NCBI GenBank assembly: GCA_964515755.1
Contig: CAZEVK010000002.1
Span: 1 to 64,000 of the forward strand
DNA: 64,000 nt
Source of the DNA: JAGVLN01 sp964515755
Lineage (GTDB): Bacteria > Pseudomonadota > Alphaproteobacteria > Rickettsiales > JABSSG01
Reading direction: 5' to 3'
Shown here: one piece after another, positions 8,019 through 17,563 of the stretch
Position numbering within the stretch: position 1 is the first letter of the stretch
Layout of the letters: each line of letters starts with the position of its first letter
Translations under genes and position numbers: made by a program
Notes under the pieces: generated by a model
What the model was told of the DNA's origin: nothing
Databases searched by the model: none
Seen by the model: the letters and a program-made list of their open reading frames with translations, nothing else

Positions 8019-10013
8019 TTAATACTTCTCAATCACTGCTGAAGAATTTTGTACTGTATTACCAACTTCTTGGTAAGGCATATTCATACAATTTCCTAAA
8101 AACTCTTCAGCAATTGCATAGAAACTCATTCGATTATTAGGTTTCGCAAAGCCATGTCCTTCATCAGGATATAATACATATGTTCCTGGAATTTTATTTG
8201 CTTTCATTGCAGCAACAATTTGATCTGATTCAGCTTGTTTAACTCGTGGGTCGTTTGCGCCTTGCCCTATAAGTAAAGGTTTTTTGATATTAGAAACAAA
8301 TGAAAGTGGCGAGCGTGATTTTAAAAATTCTTTGCCCTGCTCTGTATCAGGATCACCACCGATCATATCAATCAAAGATTTTCTAAATGGCGCCCAGTAA
8401 CTTGGAATGCTGTTAATCAAAGTTGCTAGATTTGACGGTCCAACGATATCAACTCCGCAAGTGAAAAAGTCTGGAGTAAATATTAGCCCGACTAAAGCTG
8501 CATAACCACCATAGCTACCGCCAAATATCGCCACATTATTTTTATCTGCATATCCTTTATCAACCGCCCAGTTAACAGCATCTAGAAGATCGTCATGCAT
8601 TTTAGCACCCCATTGACCGTTTCCCGCATTAATAAAGTTTTTGCCGAAACCTGTAGAACTACGATAATTAACGCTAAGTACGGCATATCCACGATCAGCC
8701 AGCCATTGATGTTGTGGATTATATCCCCATCCGTCTCTTGCTCTTGGTCCACCATGAACTATTAACACAAGTGGCAATGGTTTATCTAATTTGCCATTAG
8801 CTAATTTGCTTTTAGGCAAGGTTAAATATGACACTAAATCTAGCCCATCTCTTGATTGAATTATTAAACCTTCCATCGGACAAAGCTTTGCTTCTTCATT
8901 AGCTAGAGCTGAGTTATTTACAAATAGAAATTTACTTTCCTTGTTAGATCGATCAAATAAATAATATTTTATCGGCCCTGTGTCTGTAGTATAAGCTACT
9001 ATCCACTTATCATCTTTAAGCGGGCGACTAACTAAATGCAACTCTCCTATTTCTTTGCTTTTTAACAAATCAAAATCAGCCTTTAATGAGTCATTGATAA
9101 TTATAGTTTCATTTTTGATATATTCGACAGAATAACCTTCAAATTCGCTTGTTACCGGATTTACAATGATATCTTCCAGATCAGCTTTAGAATCTTCTGC
9201 TAAAAGCTTAGAAGTAGAATTTTTAGTATTAAACTCAAACAAGCCGGATAGATTTCTATTACGTGAATCAACATAATATAATTTATCACCATTTTGGTTG
9301 AACCCTATAATATTTGTAGTGTTAACATCATCACTAGGTATTTTTAAAAAAGATTTTGGATCAGCACGATTACTAATATCAAAAAACTCTGCATCACCAG
9401 TATCTTGATGCATAATTGACGCATACACTACTTCCAATTTTTCATTTACTATAAAACTTGCATATTTGTCATTTTGTAGAATAAGATTTAGCTCTCCGGA
9501 ATCAAGGTTATATTGATATACATCATGATAATTCGGATTTCTATTATTAAGCCCAATCATAAGTAAATCTGGATATTCTAAGCTACTACCAAATATGTAA
9601 GCACGAATTTTTTCAAATGGAGTAATATCAGTAATTTTATCTGTTTTTAGATCAACCTTATAAAGATGAAAATCTTCGTCTCCATCAACGTCTTGGGAAT
9701 AAATCAAAACATCTTTTTTATATGTCCAGCTGTAATTTCTTATTCCTCTGTTTTTATCGTTAGTAACGGGTTTAGCTTTTGATATATCATTCAGCGGCGC
9801 TACATAAACATTTAGTACACTATCAAGCGGAGCTATATATGAAAGGTAAGAGCCATCAGGACTAATTTTAACGCTAACCCTATCTGGATTTCCAAAGAAT
9901 ACTTCCCGATCAATTAATGGCTTATTTTGCATATTTTTTCCCATAAAAATAAATGAAATTACTGAAATAACTACTATTAATGCCGCAATTAATAAATAAT
10001 ATTTTTTGTGCAT
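8019..10013 (-). CDS. S9 family serine peptidase (prolyl oligopeptidase type), membrane anchored
   Basis: The 664-residue protein has one N-terminal membrane anchor (about 6-24), a beta-propeller-like middle with repeated strands such as KVDLKTDKITDITP, and a C-terminal alpha/beta hydrolase domain. The catalytic triad is visible: S500 in FGGSYGGYAA, D588 in GQGANDPRVK and H620 in YPDEGHGF. LVLIVHGGPRARDGWG forms the usual oxyanion region. It resembles acylaminoacyl-peptidases and dipeptidyl peptidases that cut short peptides, with the hydrolase domain probably in the periplasm. The upstream sequence GAGGAGCA just before ATG 10013 is a good ribosome-binding site. Confidence 0.9.
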   Translation of the reverse strand: MHKKYYLLIAALIVVISVISFIFMGKNMQNKPLIDREVFFGNPDRVSVKISPDGSYLSYIAPLDSVLNVYVAPLNDISKAKPVTNDKNRGIRNYSWTYKKDVLIYSQDVDGDEDFHLYKVDLKTDKITDITPFEKIRAYIFGSSLEYPDLLMIGLNNRNPNYHDVYQYNLDSGELNLILQNDKYASFIVNEKLEVVYASIMHQDTGDAEFFDISNRADPKSFLKIPSDDVNTTNIIGFNQNGDKLYYVDSRNRNLSGLFEFNTKNSTSKLLAEDSKADLEDIIVNPVTSEFEGYSVEYIKNETIIINDSLKADFDLLKSKEIGELHLVSRPLKDDKWIVAYTTDTGPIKYYLFDRSNKESKFLFVNNSALANEEAKLCPMEGLIIQSRDGLDLVSYLTLPKSKLANGKLDKPLPLVLIVHGGPRARDGWGYNPQHQWLADRGYAVLSVNYRSSTGFGKNFINAGNGQWGAKMHDDLLDAVNWAVDKGYADKNNVAIFGGSYGGYAALVGLIFTPDFFTCGVDIVGPSNLATLINSIPSYWAPFRKSLIDMIGGDPDTEQGKEFLKSRSPLSFVSNIKKPLLIGQGANDPRVKQAESDQIVAAMKANKIPGTYVLYPDEGHGFAKPNNRMSFYAIAEEFLGNCMNMPYQEVGNTVQNSSAVIEKY

Positions 10014-10147
10014 TGCTCCTCGCTAATGTTATTGTCTATGATATTTGTTATATACTGCGTAATTGCATTATGTAAATAATTATCTTAAATTATAATTTAA
10101 GTTCCTTGCAGATTTATAAGCAAACGAAAATTCTATATAAAATAAAT

Positions 10148-10489
10148 TTAAATATTTTTCTTCTTTTTTTTAGGCTTCTTTTTGGGGATTGGCAATTCTG
10201 CTACTGTAATTTTGATCAATTTCGTTAGCCATTCACTATCTTCTAAATTTTCGCCATCAATTAGAATATAAGGCTTTGCTCCTTTATAAGGAGGAACTTC
10301 GGTAACTTCTCCTATATATGTTTTACCAGTAATTGTATATCTAACAAAAAATTGGTCATCACAAATCAGGCCGACCATTTTGCCATTACAAAATACTCCA
10401 TATTCTCCAAACATTTTGCGTGCTGATACTGCACCAGCATTTTCGATTTGTTCGATGACGAAATCAGCTATGCTTTGCTTCGATGACAT
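10148..10489 (-). CDS. TfoX N-terminal domain protein
   Basis: The 113-residue protein consists of one TfoX/Sxy N-terminal domain: the segment VSARKMFGEYGVFCNGKMVG (20-39) followed by FFVRYTITGK and PYKGAKPYI. A Lys-rich tail (PKKKPKKKKK) closes the protein. TfoX proteins in gammaproteobacteria help activate competence genes, but single-domain alphaproteobacterial relatives have no established role. The C-terminal TfoX domain is absent. The basic tail could aid nucleic acid binding, which is inference. Confidence 0.8.
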   Translation of the reverse strand: MSSKQSIADFVIEQIENAGAVSARKMFGEYGVFCNGKMVGLICDDQFFVRYTITGKTYIGEVTEVPPYKGAKPYILIDGENLEDSEWLTKLIKITVAELPIPKKKPKKKKKNI

Positions 10490-10524
10490 TGATTAAAGAA
10501 AGTTTTAAATAGATATATTTGAAA

Positions 10525-10887
10525 TTAAAAGCTATCTAATCCAAAAGCGTAGTAAAGCTCGCCTAATAATAACTCATTATCTTCTACAGAGATATCAACG
10601 TTAGTAAAATATTTAGCTGTATTATTGTGCAAGTAGTCATTAAAAGCATTTTGTACTGGCTCTATTTGGTCCGGATTTTTGTAAAAAGAATTAAAATCAT
10701 TAGCAAATTTAACAGTTTTTGAACTGAGCTCAGCTATACGTTCGCTTGAGCAACCTGCACATTTATCAGGATGTATTGATAATAAATGTTTTCTGTAATA
10801 TGGTTTAGCTTCTTTTGTAGTTGGTACTGAAGTTGGTTCTAATCCTAAATCAGTCATCACATCTTTCCATTTTGATAAAATTGACAT
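10525..10887 (-). CDS. J-domain (DnaJ-like) protein
   Basis: The 120-residue protein contains an auxilin-like J domain: a short helix, PYYRKHLLSIHPDKC with the HPD motif at 39-41 that stimulates Hsp70 ATPase, then a helix ending NDFNSFYKNP. There is no G/F region or zinc finger, so it is a minimal J protein that would recruit DnaK to one client. CAGCSS right after HPD adds two Cys. It starts 14 bases after the stop of the outer-membrane barrel gene, implying co-transcription. Confidence 0.75.
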   Translation of the reverse strand: MSILSKWKDVMTDLGLEPTSVPTTKEAKPYYRKHLLSIHPDKCAGCSSERIAELSSKTVKFANDFNSFYKNPDQIEPVQNAFNDYLHNNTAKYFTNVDISVEDNELLLGELYYAFGLDSF

Positions 10888-10901
10888 AAAAACCTCAATT
10901 A

Positions 10902-11543
10902 TTAAAATTTATAAGTTAGCCCTGCTGTAATTTCATTAGTAGATAATGATTTTACTTTATAATACGAAGCTGTTTTATTAACATTAGTAGTACTAGTATA
11001 AACTGTTCCCTCAAGTTTCCCAAGTCGGTAATATCTGTATCCTATATCTACTCTTAAATTATCAATGACCGCAATTGTTATCCCTGCACCAGCATTAAAG
11101 ATTATGTTACTAGTAGTTTTTCCGGATTGAACAATTGTTCCAGTGATCGAACCAGTAGTAGAGCTTCTAGTAAAGTTAGATAATTTGTTTTTTCCATACC
11201 CTATTCCGGCTGTAAGATAAGGTATAACATCATCTTTACTATCTGAAAGATTTAAATATGCATTTAACAATGCTGAATAGTTAGTTGCTTTGTCCGCAAC
11301 AAAAGAGTTTTTTATAGTTAAAGGTCTATATTGTAGATTTAGATCGGTTCTAAAAACATCATTAAAATGATATCCTACTCCAAGATTATAGATAGGGGTT
11401 GTTTTAAAAGAAGTTTTACTTCCTTTAGGTATTGAAGCACCTGCATCTATTCTTGCATAAAACCCTTTTATGTCTTCTGCTAAAGAGATATTAGAAGTAA
11501 GTATAATTGCAGAAGCAAATAAATAAATCGCAGTACGCATCAT
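10902..11543 (-). CDS. Outer-membrane beta-barrel protein (opacity/OmpW-like)
   Basis: The 213-residue protein has a signal peptide (about 1-22, ending ISLA-ED) and alternating hydrophobic strands typical of an eight-stranded barrel: GFYARIDAGASI, YNLGVGYHFN, VIPYLTAGIGYGKN, LRVDIGYRYYRLG. It ends in aromatic Phe (ITAGLTYKF), the usual recognition end for barrel assembly. Similar small barrels are adhesins in Rickettsia (Adr family), but that role is only inferred here. It is first in a likely two-gene operon with the J-domain gene. Confidence 0.82.
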   Translation of the reverse strand: MMRTAIYLFASAIILTSNISLAEDIKGFYARIDAGASIPKGSKTSFKTTPIYNLGVGYHFNDVFRTDLNLQYRPLTIKNSFVADKATNYSALLNAYLNLSDSKDDVIPYLTAGIGYGKNKLSNFTRSSTTGSITGTIVQSGKTTSNIIFNAGAGITIAVIDNLRVDIGYRYYRLGKLEGTVYTSTTNVNKTASYYKVKSLSTNEITAGLTYKF

Positions 11544-11695
11544 TTTAAAACCTTTTAACCTTTAATTATATATTGTGACAAGATAATAGCATATTTACTG
11601 AAAAATAACAATCAATTTCTCAACTTATAGTTTATCAATTATCTAAAATGCTAGAAATGCAGAGTATTTTAACCTAATCTACTGCACAAGTGACT

Positions 11696-12058
11696 CTAAT
11701 TCTTACCAACAAATCCGCCGGTATCTCCGCCAGCCCAGCAAATATTTGTTTTGCAGTTAGGCAAAGACAAGCATTTAATGCTATATATTGAGTCTTTGCG
11801 TGATAATTCACCGGTGAAATTATCAGGGTGACAAATTCTGCCTTTATACTTACCTTTAGTTAGGTAATATCCAGTAACCACGTAACGTCTATTTTGTTCT
11901 GTATAGCAAGCAATAGAGCATTCATCGACATTCGGCTCTTTAAAAGTATTCCATGAATCATTTAAGGGAGACCCCATTAGTAAGTCTTTTGGTACTGAAT
12001 TTGCACATCCTGTTAGAAGTAAAAGTATAAGCAGTGAAGTTTTTAAAATAGCTTTCAT
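11696..12058 (-). CDS. Small Cys-rich lipoprotein
   Basis: The 120-residue protein has a lipobox LLLTGC with lipidated Cys18. The mature part is short and rich in Cys (in CSIACYTEQ, ICHPDNF, KCLSLPNCKTNICWAG), suggesting several disulphides in the periplasm or outer membrane. I do not recognise the family. It is a single gene between the barrel gene and the flavoprotein gene; no operon partner is closer than about 100 bases. Confidence 0.7.
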   Translation of the reverse strand: MKAILKTSLLILLLLTGCANSVPKDLLMGSPLNDSWNTFKEPNVDECSIACYTEQNRRYVVTGYYLTKGKYKGRICHPDNFTGELSRKDSIYSIKCLSLPNCKTNICWAGGDTGGFVGKN

Positions 12059-12161
12059 AAAACACCTTTGTTTATCGTTAGTAAAATAAGGTTATGTCAA
12101 ATTTATCTGAGAGTAAAGATTTTATGTAATTGTTTTATAAGCAATAATAATTTGAGCAAAT

Positions 12162-13361
12162 TTAATTTATATTCATCCCAGCTGCATAACCCGAAGACCA
12201 TGCCCATTGAAAATTATAGCCTCCAAGCCAGCCTGTAACATCAACCACCTCTCCAATAAAATACAGATTTGGTACTTTGAACGATTCCATGGTTTTAGAA
12301 GATAATTCTTTAGTATCAATTCCTCCTGCTGTTACCTCTGCCTTAGAATATTCTTCTGTTCCGGCAATGTTAATTTTAAATTCATTAATTGATTTGGCAA
12401 TAAATTCCAGCTCTTTTGGCTTAAAATCAACAATGCGTTTTGGTTCTATATTATCCTGACACCAGTTTTCTACAAATCTATTAGGTAAATATTGTTTTAG
12501 AAAATTTACCATCAAAGCTTTGCTATTTTTTTCTTCTAATAACACTTCTTTTAGTGATGTATTAGGTAATAAATTTATTATAAATTGTTGTTTATCAAGA
12601 TTTAAATAAGAAGATATTTGTAATATTGCTGGCCCGCTTAAACCACGATGAGTAAATAATATATTCTCTTTAAAAGCAATTTTTTGATATTGCGTAATTG
12701 CAGAAATAGAAATCCCACTCAATTTTTGAAAAAATACTAAATCTTCATCTCCAACTGTTAATGGCACTAATGCTGGCCTGGTTGGAATGATATTTAGACC
12801 AAATTGCCTAGCAATCCTATAACCAAAATCTGTCGCTCCAAGCTTTGTTATAGAAAGCCCGCCAGTAGCAATAACCAAGGACTTAACCTGAAAATTACCG
12901 AGATTAGTTTCAATATAAAACCCCTCATTCTTACTAACATTAGAAATAGAGCAATTTAATAACGTCTTCACTTTACTTTGCTTACACTCTTCAATCAGCA
13001 TATTAATTATTTGCGTCGCCGAGCCATCGCAAAATAACTGTCCTAAAGTCTTTTCGTGGTAAGCTATATTATAGCTTTTTATTAAATTTATAAAATCGTG
13101 CTGTGTATATCTTGATAGAGCTGAAATAGCAAAATGCATATTGTTTGAAAGATAATTTTTAGGTGAAGTATATAAATTTGTAAAATTACAACGCCCTCCG
13201 CCAGATATTCTAATTTTTTTTCCGATTTTATCTGTTGCTTCAATAAGTAAAACTTTTTTCCCCTGCTTACCAGCTTGAGCTGCAGCCATAAGCCCAGCTG
13301 CACCAGCTCCGACTACTACAACATCATAATTTTTATTTACAGCAATGTTCAAGGTCTGCAT
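12162..13361 (-). CDS. HI0933/YhiN family FAD-dependent oxidoreductase
   Basis: The 399-residue flavoprotein begins with a dinucleotide-binding motif (VVGAGAAGLMAA, 17-28), an acidic strand end (LLIEATDKIGKK) and the family signature ISGGGRCNFTN (53-63). The C-terminus has the second FAD-contact segment NLYFIGEVVDVTGWLGGYN and NFQWAWSSGYAAG. Members of this family are widespread; their substrate is not established. The gene overlaps the start side of its neighbour: the last 29 bases of the upstream glycosyltransferase gene run into it, indicating co-transcription. Confidence 0.88.
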   Translation of the reverse strand: MQTLNIAVNKNYDVVVVGAGAAGLMAAAQAGKQGKKVLLIEATDKIGKKIRISGGGRCNFTNLYTSPKNYLSNNMHFAISALSRYTQHDFINLIKSYNIAYHEKTLGQLFCDGSATQIINMLIEECKQSKVKTLLNCSISNVSKNEGFYIETNLGNFQVKSLVIATGGLSITKLGATDFGYRIARQFGLNIIPTRPALVPLTVGDEDLVFFQKLSGISISAITQYQKIAFKENILFTHRGLSGPAILQISSYLNLDKQQFIINLLPNTSLKEVLLEEKNSKALMVNFLKQYLPNRFVENWCQDNIEPKRIVDFKPKELEFIAKSINEFKINIAGTEEYSKAEVTAGGIDTKELSSKTMESFKVPNLYFIGEVVDVTGWLGGYNFQWAWSSGYAAGMNIN

Positions 13362-14640
13362 CTCTTAGTACGTAAACAGTACGGTTACTTAATGTTGCAG
13401 GAATAGAACCTGGTATATCATAAGTGCTCACAAAACAATATTCAATATTAGCAGGAAAATCATAGTCAATTAAACTAAACTGCTTATTTCTTCTAAAATC
13501 CGGTACAAATTCTCCAGAATAAAAAGAAAGTTTTGAAGAATTATGCCAAGAACTGGCAACTATTTTTTGAGAACCGCAAATTTCCTGAATCTTGGACGTT
13601 TCCTCTGCTGCCTTACTGATTCTATTTAGAGTCGCTAGAGGTGAATCAGCATCAAATTTATTTAATGCTGCTATTCGAATCAACATAAAAATTATGCAAG
13701 GCGCTATCAGACAAGCTAATTTATATTTTTTTGCTTTTAGGAATGAAAAATTTACTGAAGCTGAAAAAATACTAAGTGCTACAAACGCAGTAACGGTCCA
13801 TTGTCCTTGGACATGATTTTTTAATGCGATAATTCCAAAAAAGATAAATACCCCTAATATATTGAATTTTAATATTCTATTGTAGATTGAATTATTCTTG
13901 TCTTTAATAAGATGATACAGCAATAATAGCATTATAAAAATTCCGCCACATACAAGCTGAGATAGTAAAAAATTTATAAAATCTGAGCCATTACCATCAA
14001 AATCATGTCTTTTTACATGTAATTGCAATGTTGGATAATTATTATTTATTTGCCAAATAATATGGGGTAAAAAGACGACTGCCCAGGTTAATAGAGCTAA
14101 GTAAAAAGACCTTCTTTGGAATATTTTTGGAGATGCTAAAAGAGTTAGTATTATAACCAACCCTCCTTGGTATTTGCTATAAACCATGAAAGCAGTTACT
14201 GCACCCAATATTAATGCATTAATAACACTATCATTCTCAAGATATTTTTTTAAATAATAGAAATATAAACTGCAAAAAAAGATCAATGGCGCATCAGGCA
14301 GAGCATAAAATCCACTAGCCATTAGCACAGGAAATGAAGAAATTGCTAATATGAATAATAATATATTTTTCTTCTCAGATGAGAGCCACATAAAATAAAC
14401 ACTACCTGGAAATAAAAAAGGTAATAAAAGTCTAACTCCTAACTCTCCTTCTAATAAGCTTCTTCCAATATATATAATCCATGCAATCATTGGCGGATGG
14501 TCATAATACCCAAAAGATGGATACAAAGAATATATCCAATAATATGCCTCATGACTTTCAAGCTTCATAAACACAGCTTGTAAAATATTTATTACAAACA
14601 AAAACATAATAAATATATTGAGAATTTTTTTATCGGTCAT
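13333..14640 (-). CDS. GT39-type (ArnT/PMT-like) membrane glycosyltransferase
   Basis: The protein has about ten membrane segments and the first periplasmic loop motif ESHEAYYWIYS followed by GYYDHPPMIAW, typical of polyprenyl-phosphate-sugar-dependent glycosyltransferases of the GT39/ArnT clan. It would move a sugar from a lipid carrier onto lipid A, a glycan or a protein on the outer face of the inner membrane. ATG 14640 is preferred over the TTG two codons upstream. The divergently transcribed gene at 14736 encodes a dolichyl-phosphate-sugar synthase-like enzyme that could make its donor. The C-terminal part (periplasmic) ends RDADLEHC. The last 29 bases overlap the flavoprotein gene. Confidence 0.82.
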   Translation of the reverse strand: MTDKKILNIFIMFLFVINILQAVFMKLESHEAYYWIYSLYPSFGYYDHPPMIAWIIYIGRSLLEGELGVRLLLPFLFPGSVYFMWLSSEKKNILLFILAISSFPVLMASGFYALPDAPLIFFCSLYFYYLKKYLENDSVINALILGAVTAFMVYSKYQGGLVIILTLLASPKIFQRRSFYLALLTWAVVFLPHIIWQINNNYPTLQLHVKRHDFDGNGSDFINFLLSQLVCGGIFIMLLLLYHLIKDKNNSIYNRILKFNILGVFIFFGIIALKNHVQGQWTVTAFVALSIFSASVNFSFLKAKKYKLACLIAPCIIFMLIRIAALNKFDADSPLATLNRISKAAEETSKIQEICGSQKIVASSWHNSSKLSFYSGEFVPDFRRNKQFSLIDYDFPANIEYCFVSTYDIPGSIPATLSNRTVYVLRDADLEHCCK

Positions 14641-14735
14641 TTTCAAAACATTGATTAATATTTACATTTCATAAAACTGCAATTAGCTTGACTGTCTATA
14701 TTATAAAGATATCCTATAATAGTAAAAGAGGTTAG

Positions 14736-15842
14736 ATGAAATTTGAGTTAAGTATTATAGTTCCAACTTTTAATGAGTCTGGCAATGTTATCCCATTATA
14801 TCATGAAATTAAAAAAGCTCTCAACGCTATTAAATATGAGCTTATCTTTGTCGATGATGATTCTAAAGACGGCACTATAGACGAAATTAATGAGCTTATT
14901 AAACAATATGATAATATTCGGCTAATTCACCGAGTCGACAAAAGAGGCTTATCTTCAGCATGTATAGAAGGTTTTAATGCATCAGAGTCAAAATATTTAG
15001 CCGTTATTGACGCTGATTTGCAGCACGACCCAGCTTTGCTTAACAAAATGTTGCAAGAAATCAAGAAAGATAAATTAGATCTCATAATAGCCAGTCGTTT
15101 TTTAAAAAATTCGGTTATTAGCGGTTTAAGCAACACTAGAGAGAAATTTAGTTCTATAGGAAATGCACTCTCTACCATGATTACCGGTATAAAATTAAGT
15201 GATCCGCTTAGTGGTTATTTCATGATTAAAAAAAATGTTGTTACTCCTTTAATTCCTAAGCTTTCAGGAATCGGTTTTAAAATACTTTTAGATATAGTAA
15301 GCACTAGCCGTTTTAGCAGAGTTAAACTAAAATACCTTGAATTACCGACTCATTTTCGAGAGCGAGTCAACGGTGAGAGTAAGCTAGATCTTTTAACAAT
15401 TTTAGAATTTGTTACGCTCATTCTGGATAAAATACTTGGTAAATATATACCAATAAGGTTAGTTTTATTTATTATTGTTGGCTTTTCAGGCTTGTTATTG
15501 CACATGGTTTTACTTGCAATCATGCTGAAAATTTTTAATTTAGGCTTTATTTTTTCACAGATTGTGTCTACTTCAGCTGCAATGATTAGTAACTTTTTTG
15601 TTAATAACATTTTTACGTACAGAGATAGACGCTTATACGGCATGGCGATGTTAAGAGGTCTTATTTCTTTTTCAATTGCCTGTTCTATCGGAGGAATTAT
15701 TAACGTTGCGTCTTCTATCTTTATTTTTGATAGAGCAGTATATTGGCCAATTGCTGCTTTAATTGGTTGTGTGCTTGGGTCTGTATGCAATTATATTATT
15801 ACTGCCTTAACAACCTGGAAGCATAAAGACAATATTAAATAG
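14736..15842 (+). CDS. GT2 polyprenyl-phosphate glycosyltransferase fused to GtrA-like membrane domain
   Basis: Residues 1-220 form a GT2 fold like dolichyl-phosphate mannose synthase: IIVPTFNESGN near the start, FVDDDSKDGT, and the metal-binding IDADLQHDP (about 93-101). Residues about 235-365 carry four membrane helices of the GtrA type (LVLFIIVGFSGLLLHMVLLA, then SNFFVNNIFTYRD). Such fusions make a sugar-phosphate-polyprenol and help flip it. The ribosome-binding site AGAGG precedes ATG 14736. The gene diverges from the GT39 gene with a short shared promoter region, so the two probably form one donor-plus-transferase pathway. Confidence 0.88.
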   Translation: MKFELSIIVPTFNESGNVIPLYHEIKKALNAIKYELIFVDDDSKDGTIDEINELIKQYDNIRLIHRVDKRGLSSACIEGFNASESKYLAVIDADLQHDPALLNKMLQEIKKDKLDLIIASRFLKNSVISGLSNTREKFSSIGNALSTMITGIKLSDPLSGYFMIKKNVVTPLIPKLSGIGFKILLDIVSTSRFSRVKLKYLELPTHFRERVNGESKLDLLTILEFVTLILDKILGKYIPIRLVLFIIVGFSGLLLHMVLLAIMLKIFNLGFIFSQIVSTSAAMISNFFVNNIFTYRDRRLYGMAMLRGLISFSIACSIGGIINVASSIFIFDRAVYWPIAALIGCVLGSVCNYIITALTTWKHKDNIK

Positions 15843-16089
15843 ACAGAGATGGCAAATTTAAGAAATGATTTTTTAGCTAGGTAAACTGATATTAAACATT
15901 ATGTATAAATCTAATATTCATGCTAAATTTCTTTAAAATATTCATAGTGAAATAATCTACAGCAAAAAATAATTTTAATTATTTTCAGTAATAAACTTTC
16001 ATGCGTATAGTAAAGTAACCGCAGAAAATCTAAGTTTTCATTGATATTTATGCCTGTTGTATATTACTAGTACGTATAACAGTTGGTTC

Positions 16090-16118
16090 TTGCAAAAGTA
16101 TCAATTTTCGCATAAATT
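16090..16118 (+). promoter_or_regulatory. Probable sigma-70 promoter for tRNA-Ala
   Basis: TTGCAA (16090-16095) and TAAATT (16113-16118) are 17 bases apart and the mature tRNA begins 11 bases later, which is the expected geometry for a short tRNA leader. Confidence 0.5.
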
Positions 16119-16128
16119 GCATTTTAAT

Positions 16129-16204
16129 GGGGTCATAGTTCAGTTGGTAGAGCATTTGAATGGCATTCAAAAGGTCGGCGGTTCGATTCCGCCTGACTCC
16201 ACCA
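16129..16204 (+). tRNA. tRNA-Ala (anticodon GGC)
   Basis: The 76 bases fold as a cloverleaf: acceptor stem GGGGTCA with TGACTCC, D arm GTTC/GAGC, anticodon stem TTTGA/TCAAA around loop ATGGCAT (anticodon GGC reads Ala GCC/GCU codons), T arm GGCGG/CCGCC with loop TTCGATT, discriminator A and an encoded CCA. One G-T pair occurs in the acceptor stem. No second tRNA is next to it. Confidence 0.95.
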
Positions 16205-16215
16205 GGTAAACCTAG

Positions 16216-16359
16216 GAGTTTCAGCGGGCAACAAGATTTGAAAAACTAAGGGTTGGTGGAATTGTGAGAATTGATGAGCCGGAGAGATTTAATTTTGCAT
16301 CAGCTGTGATTAAGGCAGGTTATCACTGCAACAACAACAATTTTAGCCTTGATTTCTAA
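16216..16359 (+). pseudogene. Coding-like fragment just downstream of tRNA-Ala
   Basis: An open stretch of 47 codons runs from after a TAG to TAA 16357-16359 with no ATG. Its translation has protein-like composition (RVGGIVRIDEPERFNFASAV, then IKAGYHCN). A GTG in the middle could start a 31-residue peptide, but there is no clear ribosome site. It ends two bases before the next gene. A gene tail left beside a tRNA 3' end would fit old integration or deletion, but nothing identifies it as phage or integrase. Confidence 0.3.
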
Positions 16360-16361
16360 TC

Positions 16362-17324
16362 ATGAAATATTACAAACATAAACTGATATTGTTATTCTGC
16401 ATGTGTTTAATCCTAAATTCATGCAATATAAAGTCCAATCAAATTGGTGGCCAACAAATCAAATCAGATAGTAAATTTTTTCAAGAATATCCTAAATTAA
16501 AAGAACAAGAAGCTTGGCCAAAAATAATAAATTTAGGATTGCAATCGATAAATACTGGTAATCTAACCCCTGAAGAACAAGCGGTGGTAAACTTAAGATT
16601 AGCTAGTTGTTACCATTACATTGGTAAGTTTGAAATGGCAGCTAAAATAGCAGAGAATGCACGCAAGTACTTAGAATCTTCTGATAATATTGATTTGCTC
16701 GGTAGAAGTTACTACTTATTATCAGCATCCTATCGCTCTATTAGTTTAAAAGCTCCATCTCCCGATAAACAAAAAAAATTTACTAAAATTGCTCACGAGT
16801 GGATAGATCGAGCTCTTACTCTTACAGATAATTCGAAAGTAAAAAACTTTACTAAAGCAAAAATATATTTTAATGCTGGTGCATTAGAACAGGACGTTGA
16901 TCATAACAATAAAAAAGCTTGTGAATATTATTTAAAAGCCATGAAGATTTTTGCTGAAGAGCCACATGCAAAAGATGATTATGACCGCACTGCAATTAGA
17001 TATCTACGTAGCCAATTAGAATTAGGTAATCTCAACGCTGCTGAGCTTAAAGCCAAAGAACTTGCTAAAACAATAGATTTAGATAGTAAAACAGGAGTAC
17101 ATTTATTGCAGTTACAGAGTAAAATATCTTTTCAAAAAGATACATTCCATGAAAGTTATAATTATGTAGAACAAGCTTTAGACATAGCACTAAGGAAAGG
17201 ATTAAAAACTGATATTGATAGGTTAGAAATTTTAAAACAAACTATTATTAAAAAAGAACCTACTGTACAATCGAGTAGTTTAAAGTTGCAATCTAGTTTA
17301 AAAACTTCGGGAATGGCAAAATAA
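16362..17324 (+). CDS. TPR-like lipoprotein
   Basis: The 320-residue protein has a lipobox ending LILNSC (lipidated C21). The mature part is all-helical with TPR-like pairs, for example AVVNLRLASCYHYIGKFEMA (about 72-91) and ARKYLESSDNIDLLGRSYYL, continuing through AGALEQDVDHNNKKACEYYL and LHLLQLQSKISFQ-type helices. Lipid-anchored TPR proteins often serve as periplasmic scaffolds, but no partner is evident. The Ser/Lys-rich C-terminus (SSLKLQSSLKTSG) is low complexity. It is a single gene. Confidence 0.7.
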   Translation: MKYYKHKLILLFCMCLILNSCNIKSNQIGGQQIKSDSKFFQEYPKLKEQEAWPKIINLGLQSINTGNLTPEEQAVVNLRLASCYHYIGKFEMAAKIAENARKYLESSDNIDLLGRSYYLLSASYRSISLKAPSPDKQKKFTKIAHEWIDRALTLTDNSKVKNFTKAKIYFNAGALEQDVDHNNKKACEYYLKAMKIFAEEPHAKDDYDRTAIRYLRSQLELGNLNAAELKAKELAKTIDLDSKTGVHLLQLQSKISFQKDTFHESYNYVEQALDIALRKGLKTDIDRLEILKQTIIKKEPTVQSSSLKLQSSLKTSGMAK

Positions 17325-17563
17325 TAATAACAATATGGAATTTAAAGTAATGATGTTTCTTAAAAAGATATGAAGGATAGAGAATAGGCAAGCTTAAAAA
17401 TTTATATACTTTTTCTTCGTTAATTTCAATATAAGTTCATAAAATGAAAAAGAGTAGATAAAATACAGGATGTATTTCAGTCTAGAATGTAAAATTCAAA
17501 ATTATTATTGCCTTAGAATTCTAACAGTATTACTTTATTAGTTATAACATAAATATAGTTAGA

